DNA of 21,891 nt. Origin: Pseudomonadota bacterium (lineage in GTDB: Bacteria; Pseudomonadota; Alphaproteobacteria; Sphingomonadales; Sphingomonadaceae). The translations under genes were made by a program, and so were the position numbers. Location of the stretch: the NCBI GenBank assembly GCA_029781465.1, contig JAKOWQ010000405.1, positions 1 through 21,891 of the forward strand, read 5' to 3'. Below are positions 13,895-20,378 of this stretch, piece after piece; the stretch's first letter is position 1, and each line of letters opens with the position of its first letter. A model generated the notes under the pieces. It did not search any database. It saw only the letters and a list, made by a program, of their open reading frames with translations, and had not been told where the DNA came from.

Positions 13895-14233
13895 TCAGTC
13901 GCCCTCGCCAGGCTCGGCAGAGAAGAACTTGTCGAACTTGCCCTCGACCCCCTTGAAGTCATCCGCGTCGGCGGGCGTGTCCTTCTTGGTGGTGATATTG
14001 GGCCATTCGGCGGAATACTTGGCGTTAAGCTCAAGCCACTGTTCCAGACCGCTTTCGGTATCGGGCAGGATCGCTTCGGCCGGGCACTCGGGTTCGCACA
14101 CCCCGCAATCGATGCATTCGCTGGGGTTGATCACCAGCATGTTCTCACCCTCATAGAAGCAATCCACCGGGCAGACCTCGACGCAGTCCATGTACTTGCA
14201 GCGGATGCAGGCATCGGTAACGACATAGGTCAT
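13895..14233 (-). CDS. fdxA: 7Fe ferredoxin (3Fe-4S plus 4Fe-4S)
   Basis: The 112-residue protein aligns by eye with Azotobacter vinelandii ferredoxin I. Cys9, Cys17 and Cys50 should hold the 3Fe-4S cluster. Cys21, Cys40, Cys43 and Cys46 should hold the 4Fe-4S cluster. Cys12 and Cys25 are the conserved extra cysteines. Motifs are CIRCKYMDCVEVCPVDCF, ECIDCGVCEPECP and, in the tail, EWPNIT followed by an acidic C-terminus. It is a small cytoplasmic electron carrier with unknown partner. The ATG overlaps the stop of the S4 gene (ATGA), and GAGGGGA within the S4 gene provides the ribosome binding site. It is third in the helicase-S4-fdxA unit and ends with a hairpin terminator. Confidence 0.95.
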   Translation of the reverse strand: MTYVVTDACIRCKYMDCVEVCPVDCFYEGENMLVINPSECIDCGVCEPECPAEAILPDTESGLEQWLELNAKYSAEWPNITTKKDTPADADDFKGVEGKFDKFFSAEPGEGD

Positions 14234-14541
14234 GGCAGGCGTGTCCCCTCAGGCGATTGGCTTGCCTGTGCTGCTATGGGATTTTCGCCGCTCGCGTCAA
14301 GCGCGCGATAGCATAGCCGCGCTTCTTGTGCCGGACCGCGCCGCGCCGGCAGCGCCACAACCTCGATCACCCGGACACCCTGGGGCAGCGGCAGAACCAG
14401 GGTATCGCCGGGCCCGACCATGGCGCCAGGCTTTTCCACCCGGCGCCCGTTGAGCCGGATGTGCCCTTCCAGCACCCAATGCTGGGCCAGCGCCCGGGTC
14501 TTGGCGAAGCGCAGGAACCACAGCAACTTGTCGATCCGCAT
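14230..14541 (-). CDS. S4-domain RNA-binding protein (Hsp15-like)
   Basis: The 103-residue protein starts with MRIDKLLWFLRFAKTRALA, the start of an S4 fold. HIRLNGRRVEKPGAMVGPGDTL (27-48) contains the RNA-binding loop and the turn typical of S4 proteins such as HslR/Hsp15. A basic and Gln/Pro-rich tail (67-103) follows. Hsp15 of E. coli binds stalled 50S subunits carrying nascent chains, and a similar ribosome or RNA role is possible but not shown. Its ATG overlaps the helicase stop by one base (TGATG), and its stop overlaps the fdxA start. The order helicase, S4, ferredoxin with no gaps argues for one transcript. A longer frame to 15051 lies antisense-like within the helicase gene and is rejected. 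Confidence 0.88.
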   Translation of the reverse strand: MRIDKLLWFLRFAKTRALAQHWVLEGHIRLNGRRVEKPGAMVGPGDTLVLPLPQGVRVIEVVALPARRGPAQEARLCYRALDASGENPIAAQASQSPEGTRLP

Positions 14542-17093
14542 CAGCGCACCAGCTTGGCCAGCGCGGCGAAGGGGCTGGCCGGATCGGTCTTCCCTGATCG
14601 ATCGTCCGGTCCGGCCTTGCCCGCCCGCAGACGCGGTGCAACCCAGCGCCAGCGCTGCGGCTGAGGTGGGCCGAACATCCCTTCGGCAAGCGGCGGCGGG
14701 TTCGAACCGGTAAAACCGGCCAGACGCAGCAGATGCGCCCGGCTGGACTGGTTCAGGCCCAGCGAGACCGCAAAGGCCGGGTTGATTGCAAAGGTCCGCG
14801 TTTTCGCGCGCGCGCGTGCCTCGTGGGCCTCGCTCAGTACCCGTTCGGCCATGTCGATCCGCAGGCCTTGCGCGCCGAGCCGGCGATAGCAGGGCGGGCA
14901 AGGTGCCTTGCCGGGAAGATCGATCACAACCGGCATACCGGTTGGCGATTCGGGCAGAGCGTGTCTGCGCACCGCCTGCAACAACCGCCAGGCGGCCAGC
15001 GCGCGCGCCTTGAGCATGGCCGGATGGAAAAGGTCGAGCGCGCCGATCCACAAGCCGAGCTTGCGCAGCCGCGCGCGCTGTTCGGGGCTCAACCGGTCGA
15101 AGCCCGATCCGGCGCGGACCAACAGCCCGCCGCCATCGACCAGCCGGATCAGCAAGGCACGCAGTTCGGGTCCGGCCTCGGCCTCGAGGCTTGCCGCCTC
15201 GAACCGGCGCAGCGGCTCAAGCGCCTCGAACTGGCGCCCCAGCCAAGCCTCCAGCGCATCGAGCAGGGCCTGGCGCGGTGCCGGTGGGATGGCCTCGAGC
15301 GAGGGATCGGGTTCTATCCGAGGGGTCAGCACCGAGCGTCCCGGAACCAAACGGGCAAGGGGGGCACCGCGCCAGACTAGGCTCGTTGCGTCGAGAGCGA
15401 TGCCGGATTCGCCGCTCGCCGCATCCTCGACAAGGGCCTCAGCCCGTGCGCCGAGCAAGCCCGGGAGGTGCTTTTCGGCTGCGGCGAGCAGCAACTTGCG
15501 ATCGGCAAGCCGGGCGAGCGGATCGACCGCGAAGCGGAACCCCACAAGCTTACCGATATGTTCGCCATCGACCAGAATTTCGTCGTTCTCACATGCAACA
15601 GGCAACAAGGCTGTATCCGTTCCCAATTTTTTCATCAGCACCGAGGTGCGGCGATTGACAAACCGTTCGGTCAGGCGCGCGTGGAGCGCGTCGGACAGGC
15701 GGGCTTCGACCGCGCGGGCGCGCGCGGACATTTCTTCGCGGGCAAGGATCCAGTCGGGGCGCTGGGCTATGTAGGCCCACGAACGGATCGCGGCGATGCG
15801 CATCTGCAAGGTGTCGATATCGCCGGTGACATTGTCGAGATCGGCGATCGACCGGGCGACGAATTCGCCGCCCAGCTGGCCGCCGCGCAGATCCTCCCAC
15901 AGCCGGGCCACGAAGCGGGCATGGTTGTCGGTTCCGTAGCCGCGAAAATCGGGCAGGCTGCAAACCTCCCAGAAGCGCCGGACCAATGCTTCACCGCGCA
16001 CCGTGGCGGCAAGCTGCGGATCGGCCGAGAGGTATTTCAATACCGCAAGGTCGATGGCCTCGGGCGCCGGAGCCAGTTCGGGACTGGTCGGCGTACTTTC
16101 CAGATCCGCGATCAGGAGGTCAAGCGCGGCGAAGCGGGGTTCGGATTCGCGCCAGAACAGCCGGGTCAACGGCGGAAAGCGGTGTTCCTCGATCGCGAAC
16201 ACCTCCTCCTCGCGAAACTCGGCGTCGTGGCTGCCGGTTCCCGCGAGCGTCCCGAAGGTGCCGTCCCGTTGATGCCGCCCCGCGCGCCCGGCGATCTGAG
16301 CCATCTCGGCGCTGGTCAGGCGGCGCTGGCGCTGGCCGTCGAACTTGGAAAGCCCGGCAAAGGCGACATGGCCAAGATCGAGATTGAGCCCCATTCCGAT
16401 CGCATCGGTCGCGACGAGGTAGTCGACCTCGCCCGACTGGAACAGCGCCACCTGCTTGTTGCGGGTTTCGGGGCTGAGCGCGCCCATCACCACCGCCGCT
16501 CCGCCGCGAAACCGGCGCAGCATTTCGGCCACGGCATAGACCTGCTCGGCCGAAAAGGCGACGATCGCGCTGCGCGGCGGCACGCGCGAAAGCTTTTTCG
16601 CGCCGGCGTGGCTGAGGGTCGAAAAGCGCGGACGTCCGATGATTTCCGCTTCGGGCAGCAAGGCCTCGACCATCGGCGCGAGCGTGGCCGATCCGAGCAG
16701 AAGGGTCTCTTCCCGGCCGCGGGCATGGAGCAGCCGGTCGGTGAAAACGTGGCCGCGTTCGCGGTCGGCGCAGAGCTGGGCCTCGTCGAGCGCGACGAAG
16801 GCCAGATCGGCATCGCCGGGCATGGCTTCGACCGTGCACAGCAGCCAGCGCGCGCCGGGCGGCTCGATCCGCTCTTCGCCGGTGATCAGCGCGACCTTGT
16901 CGGCACCTTTGATCGCAACCACCCGGTCATAAACCTCGCGCGCCAGCAGGCGCAGCGGAAAGCCGATAGCGCCCGAGGAATGGGCACACAGCCGCTCGAT
17001 CGCGTAGTGGGTCTTGCCGGTGTTGGTGGGCCCCAACACGGCTTTGACGCGGCTGTCCGAAACGCGGTGATTGGCGGGCGACCGGGGGGGCAT
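14541..17093 (-). CDS. SUV3-like superfamily 2 RNA/DNA helicase
   Basis: The 850-residue helicase has Walker A GPTNTGKT (21-28), IGFPLRLLAREVYDR (43-57), Walker B-type LDEAQ (102-106), SAT (135-137), ATDAIGMGLNLDLGHVAF (228-245) and motif VI QIAGRAGRHQRDGTFG (266-281). These are hallmarks of the SUV3 (mitochondrial degradosome) helicase group, whose bacterial members are common in Alphaproteobacteria. The central and C-terminal parts (about 330-850) carry family-specific helices, and the last 40 residues are basic and low complexity. A Cys pair CPPC lies near residue 732. It probably unwinds structured RNA or RNA-DNA. The start is uncertain: ATG 17093 leaves ten residues before the core, and a TTG at 17159 would add 22 residues. 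Neither has a good ribosome binding site. It leads the helicase-S4-fdxA unit. Confidence 0.9.
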   Translation of the reverse strand: MPPRSPANHRVSDSRVKAVLGPTNTGKTHYAIERLCAHSSGAIGFPLRLLAREVYDRVVAIKGADKVALITGEERIEPPGARWLLCTVEAMPGDADLAFVALDEAQLCADRERGHVFTDRLLHARGREETLLLGSATLAPMVEALLPEAEIIGRPRFSTLSHAGAKKLSRVPPRSAIVAFSAEQVYAVAEMLRRFRGGAAVVMGALSPETRNKQVALFQSGEVDYLVATDAIGMGLNLDLGHVAFAGLSKFDGQRQRRLTSAEMAQIAGRAGRHQRDGTFGTLAGTGSHDAEFREEEVFAIEEHRFPPLTRLFWRESEPRFAALDLLIADLESTPTSPELAPAPEAIDLAVLKYLSADPQLAATVRGEALVRRFWEVCSLPDFRGYGTDNHARFVARLWEDLRGGQLGGEFVARSIADLDNVTGDIDTLQMRIAAIRSWAYIAQRPDWILAREEMSARARAVEARLSDALHARLTERFVNRRTSVLMKKLGTDTALLPVACENDEILVDGEHIGKLVGFRFAVDPLARLADRKLLLAAAEKHLPGLLGARAEALVEDAASGESGIALDATSLVWRGAPLARLVPGRSVLTPRIEPDPSLEAIPPAPRQALLDALEAWLGRQFEALEPLRRFEAASLEAEAGPELRALLIRLVDGGGLLVRAGSGFDRLSPEQRARLRKLGLWIGALDLFHPAMLKARALAAWRLLQAVRRHALPESPTGMPVVIDLPGKAPCPPCYRRLGAQGLRIDMAERVLSEAHEARARAKTRTFAINPAFAVSLGLNQSSRAHLLRLAGFTGSNPPPLAEGMFGPPQPQRWRWVAPRLRAGKAGPDDRSGKTDPASPFAALAKLVR

Positions 17094-17121
17094 TTCGGGG
17101 AATGTGGCATCGCCCGCCCGC

Positions 17122-17133
17122 GCCTTGCAAGGC
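17122..17133. repeat. 12-base perfect palindrome upstream of the helicase
   Basis: GCCTTGCAAGGC is self-complementary and lies 29 bases before the helicase ATG, within the leader or promoter region of the divergent helicase and M23 genes. It could be a regulator site; a palindrome of this size may also occur by chance. Confidence 0.3.
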
Positions 17134-17158
17134 ACGGTTTGGTTAATTCCCGCAAGCA

Positions 17159-17179
17159 ACTGTCCCGAAACAGGAATGG
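17159..17179. repeat. Dispersed intergenic repeat, copy 2
   Basis: ACTGTCCCGAA (17159-17169), one base, CAGGAATGG (17171-17179), the partner of 6567-6592. This copy also contains CTGT-N6-ACAG, a short inverted repeat. It stands between the divergent helicase and M23 genes, 17 bases from a CtrA-like box. Confidence 0.55.
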
Positions 17180-17196
17180 TCGTTTCCCTCCCGGAC

Positions 17197-17212
17197 TTAG
17201 GCGAAGATTAAC
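17197..17212 (+). promoter_or_regulatory. CtrA-like box upstream of the M23 peptidase gene
   Basis: TTAG (17197-17200), seven bases, TTAAC (17208-17212): one mismatch from the consensus, with the same pattern as the box at 730-745. It ends 49 bases before the proposed TTG start. Read on the minus strand it is also TTAA-N7-CTAA, so it could act on the divergent helicase. No clear -10 is visible. Confidence 0.45.
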
Positions 17213-17261
17213 CACACCGGGTGCATGGGAGGACATCGAGCCACGGTACCGGGAACTTTTC

Positions 17262-18818
17262 TTGTTCAAGCCGCGCGAAGTGCTGGAATCGGGACACGGT
17301 GGCCCTGCCACGGGCGCGGCCGCCTTGTCGCACGCCCAGGCAATCACGACGCCATCCCGGCCCTGGCGGCTGGCGCAGTTGCGCCAAAGGCTCGCCGCGC
17401 TCAACCAGGTGCCCGATCTTGCCGAAGACATCGGCAGCGCGCAGTGGTTTCGCGGTCTGGGAACGATGCTTGCCCTGATCGTTCTGGCCCTGGCTTTCAC
17501 GCCCGATTTCTCGTCCCTTGCCGCCGCACCGGCGATGCGCATCGACGATGCCGCGCGCGATGAATTTCGCAGCCAGATGATTCTTCCGCTCGCGTTGGGC
17601 GCGGACAGCGGGCGGCGCATGGCTCCCGGCGCAGCGGTGGTGCCGATCGCTCAGGCGCCGGAGCGCGCCCGGATCCAGCTCGCCGCCACCTTTGGGCAGG
17701 GCGATTCGCTTGCCGCCATGCTGATTCGGGCCGGGGCGTCGCAGGGGGATGCACGGCGCGCCGAAATGCTGATCGCGGACGTGGTTCCGCCCGGTCAGAT
17801 TGCGCCGGGGACCCAGGTCGATCTGACTCTGGGTCAGCACGATCCTGCCAGCGGTGCCCGTCCGCTCGAACGCCTGGCGATGCGGGCGCGTTTCGATCTC
17901 GATCTCAGCCTTGTTCGGGCTGACGGGGTTCTGACGCTGCAACGCCATGCGCTTGCGGTCGATACCACGCCGCTCAGAATTCGCGGCACGGTCGGTACCA
18001 GCCTCTATCTCTCGGCCCGCTCAACCGGCGCGCCGATTGAAGCCATTCAGCAATATCTGCAGGCGATCGACCAGCATCTCAGCCTCGACAGCGCGATCGA
18101 GCCGGGCGACACCTTCGATATCGTCGTCGCCTACAAGCGCTCGGCCAGCGGGGAAACGCAGGTGGGGGATCTGCTGTTCGCCGGGCTGGAGCACGATGGC
18201 AAGGCCAAGGCGCAGCTGCTGCGCTGGGGCAGCGAGGGCCAGTTCTTCGAGGCTTCGGGGATGGGCCAGCAACGCACCGGCACCTTCATGCCGGTGGTCG
18301 GCCGGGTCACCTCGACCTTCGGGGCGCGGCGCCATCCGATCCTGGGCTATACCCGGATGCATGCCGGGGTCGATTTCGGCGCCGCCTATGGCTCGCCGAT
18401 CTACGCGGTGGGCGATGGCGTGGTGAGCTATGCCGGGTGGCACGGCGGACACGGCAATTACGTGCGGCTCGATCACGGCGGCGGGTTTGGCACCGGCTAT
18501 GGTCACATGAGCCGGATCGCGGTGGCCTCGGGCACACGGGTGCGCGGCGGGCAGGTGATCGGCTATGTCGGATCGACCGGGCTCTCGACCGGGCCGCACC
18601 TGCACTACGAGGTCTATCGCAATGGAACTCCGGTCAATCCGCTGACCGTTGCCTTCACTATCACCCAGCAGGTCGATGCGCGCGAACTGGCCGCCTTCCG
18701 GACCCGGCTGGCCCAGCTCAAGGCAGTAACGCCAGGCGCGGCGATGAGCAGCCTCGCCCCGCGCCAGGCCGCGCCGGGGATGGCCCCCCAACGTGAGATC
18801 GACCGTCTGGGGAATTGA
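17262..18818 (+). CDS. M23-family (LytM-type) peptidoglycan endopeptidase, membrane-anchored
   Basis: The 518-residue protein has a short cytoplasmic region, one hydrophobic segment (about 66-80), then a periplasmic linker. A domain with FGQGDSLAAMLIRAG resembles the OapA or LysM-like part of such peptidases. A C-terminal Zn peptidase domain follows (about 345-465). The zinc and catalytic pattern is complete: His367 and Asp371 in HAGVD, His415 in GYGHMSRI, and His446-Leu-His448 in GPHLHYEV. It should cut cell-wall cross-links or regulate amidases. The start is ambiguous, since the frame stays open for about 1.8 kb upstream. TTG 17262 has GGGA seven bases before it and keeps the family-like N-terminus. 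ATG 17466 would remove a region that looks coding. A CtrA-like box precedes it. Coding continues almost directly into hemB (31 bases apart). Confidence 0.88.
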   Translation: MFKPREVLESGHGGPATGAAALSHAQAITTPSRPWRLAQLRQRLAALNQVPDLAEDIGSAQWFRGLGTMLALIVLALAFTPDFSSLAAAPAMRIDDAARDEFRSQMILPLALGADSGRRMAPGAAVVPIAQAPERARIQLAATFGQGDSLAAMLIRAGASQGDARRAEMLIADVVPPGQIAPGTQVDLTLGQHDPASGARPLERLAMRARFDLDLSLVRADGVLTLQRHALAVDTTPLRIRGTVGTSLYLSARSTGAPIEAIQQYLQAIDQHLSLDSAIEPGDTFDIVVAYKRSASGETQVGDLLFAGLEHDGKAKAQLLRWGSEGQFFEASGMGQQRTGTFMPVVGRVTSTFGARRHPILGYTRMHAGVDFGAAYGSPIYAVGDGVVSYAGWHGGHGNYVRLDHGGGFGTGYGHMSRIAVASGTRVRGGQVIGYVGSTGLSTGPHLHYEVYRNGTPVNPLTVAFTITQQVDARELAAFRTRLAQLKAVTPGAAMSSLAPRQAAPGMAPQREIDRLGN

Positions 18819-18842
18819 AGGAATGGAATTGCGCGCCTAAGA
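18815..18842 (+). promoter_or_regulatory. Possible promoter of hemB, leaderless type
   Basis: TTGAAG (18815-18820) overlaps the M23 stop and stands 16 bases before CTAAGA (18837-18842), 7 bases ahead of the hemB ATG. The same short GCGCCTAAG precedes the PQQ-dehydrogenase gene. Start of transcription would fall on or next to the ATG. Co-transcription from the M23 gene is equally possible. Confidence 0.3.
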
Positions 18843-18849
18843 CCCGCGC

Positions 18850-19845
18850 ATGACCGGACCCTTCCCCGCCACCCGCCTGCGCCGCACCCGCGCCAGCGCC
18901 TGGAGCCGCGCCCTGCACCGCGAGACGGTGCTGACCCCCGCCGACCTGATCTGGCCGCTGTTCGTCACCGAGGGGCAGGGCGTGGAAGAACCGATCGCCT
19001 CGCTTCCGGGCGTCTCGCGCTGGTCGGTCGACCGGATCGCCGAGCGCGCCAAAGAAGCGGCGGCACTGGGCATCCCCTGCCTGGCGCTGTTTCCCAACAC
19101 CCAGCCTGAGCGGCGCAGCGCGGACGGGGCCGAGGCACTCAACCCCGATAACCTGATGTGCCGGGCAATCCGGGAGATCAGGCAGGCCTGCGGCGGCGAC
19201 ATCGGGGTGCTGACCGACGTCGCGCTCGATCCCTATACCAGCCACGGGCAGGACGGGTTGATCGACGGTGCGGGCTATGTGCTCAATGATGCCACGGTCG
19301 AGGTGCTGGTCGGGCAAAGCCTCAACCAGGCTGCCGCCGGGGCCGACGTCATTGCCCCGTCCGACATGATGGATGGCCGGATCGGCGCGATTCGCGACGC
19401 GCTCGAGGGTGCGGGCCACGTCAATGTCCAGATCATGTCCTATGCCGCCAAATATGCCTCGGCCTTCTATGGCCCGTTCCGCGACGCGGTGGGCAGCCGG
19501 GGGCTGCTCAAGGGGGACAAGAAGACCTACCAGATGGACCCTGCCAACGCCGAGGAAGCGCTGCGCGAGGTCGAACTCGATCTTGCTGAGGGGGCGGACA
19601 GCGTCATGGTCAAGCCCGGCCTGCCCTATCTCGACATCGTGCGGCGGGTGAAGGAGGCGTTCGAGGTGCCGGTCTTCGCCTATCAGGTGAGCGGCGAATA
19701 CGCGATGATCGAACATGCCGCCGCGGCCGGGGCGGGTGATCGCGAGGCGCTGGTGCTCGAGACGCTGCTGGCCTTCAAGCGCGCGGGCTGTTCGGGGGTG
19801 CTGACCTACCACGCCGCCCATGCCGCACGGCTGCTAGGCGCGTGA
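18850..19845 (+). CDS. hemB: Delta-aminolevulinic acid dehydratase (porphobilinogen synthase)
   Basis: The 331-residue enzyme condenses two 5-aminolevulinate molecules into porphobilinogen in heme synthesis. The two active-site lysines are present: Lys201 in SYAAKYASAFYGPFRDA and Lys255 in MVKPGLPYLD. The metal region reads DVALDPYTSHGQDG (123-136), with Ala125, Asp127 and Asp135 in place of the three cysteines of Zn-type enzymes. This marks the Mg-dependent class known from Pseudomonas and alphaproteobacteria. TYQMDPAN (226-233) is also typical, and length is normal. No clear ribosome binding site precedes ATG 18850. The last codons overlap the next gene by four bases (GTGA), so it is the first gene of a likely hemB-GNAT-membrane-protein unit. 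Confidence 0.96.
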   Translation: MTGPFPATRLRRTRASAWSRALHRETVLTPADLIWPLFVTEGQGVEEPIASLPGVSRWSVDRIAERAKEAAALGIPCLALFPNTQPERRSADGAEALNPDNLMCRAIREIRQACGGDIGVLTDVALDPYTSHGQDGLIDGAGYVLNDATVEVLVGQSLNQAAAGADVIAPSDMMDGRIGAIRDALEGAGHVNVQIMSYAAKYASAFYGPFRDAVGSRGLLKGDKKTYQMDPANAEEALREVELDLAEGADSVMVKPGLPYLDIVRRVKEAFEVPVFAYQVSGEYAMIEHAAAAGAGDREALVLETLLAFKRAGCSGVLTYHAAHAARLLGA

Positions 19846-20378
19846 TCGAGACCGAACGGCTGATCCTGCGCCACTGGCGCGATGAGGATCGCGCGCCTTT
19901 TGCGGAGATGAGCGCCGATCCGCAGGTGATGCTTCACCTCGATGGGCCGGTCGGGCGCGAGGCCAGCGATGCGGTGATCGACCGGCTTGCCGGCGAAGGC
20001 CGCGAAAGAGGCCACACCTTCTGGGCGATCGAACGCAAGGAGGATGGCGCGATGCTGGGCTTTTGCGGGCTGCGCCGGGGCGGCCATGCCGGAACGGCCG
20101 TGCCGGACGAGCTCGAGATCGGCTGGCGGCTGCGCCGCGAAGCCTGGGGGAAGGGCTATGCGCGCGAAGCGGCATTGGCCTCGCTGGACTGGGGCTGGGC
20201 GCACCGCGATGCGCCGCGCATTGCCGCCTGGACCGTGACGGCCAACGCCGCCTCGTGGGGGCTGATGGAGCGGATCGGAATGGTCCGCCGGCCCGAGCTC
20301 GATTTCGACCACCCTCGCTTTGCCCCCGGCCATCCGCTGTGCCGGCACATCGTCTACGCCATCGGGCGCCCGGCTTGA
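19842..20378 (+). CDS. GNAT-family N-acetyltransferase (RimJ/RimL-like)
   Basis: The 178-residue protein opens with IETERLILRHWRDED, the start of the Acetyltransf_3 class. It contains the acetyl-CoA binding region EIGWRLRREAWGKGYAREAALA (about 92-113) and ends with TANAASWGLMERIGM and a basic tail. Members acetylate amino groups of proteins or small molecules, and the target is unknown. The start is GTG at 19842, whose bases overlap the hemB TGA as GTGA. The stop overlaps the next start as TTGA. Both junctions suggest translational coupling. Length is normal for the class. Confidence 0.88.
   Translation: MIETERLILRHWRDEDRAPFAEMSADPQVMLHLDGPVGREASDAVIDRLAGEGRERGHTFWAIERKEDGAMLGFCGLRRGGHAGTAVPDELEIGWRLRREAWGKGYAREAALASLDWGWAHRDAPRIAAWTVTANAASWGLMERIGMVRRPELDFDHPRFAPGHPLCRHIVYAIGRPA

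Noticed and set aside
722..17145. Shared 11-mer CGGTTTGGTTA at 722-732 and 17135-17145
   Set aside because: Many exact 11-mers are expected by chance in 22 kb, so alone it has no weight, even though both copies are near CtrA-like boxes.
15468..17261. Very long open frame on the plus strand that continues into the M23 gene
   Set aside because: It runs antisense through the SUV3-like helicase, whose motifs are unmistakable. The upstream translation has no recognisable domain. Long spurious frames are normal in GC-rich DNA.
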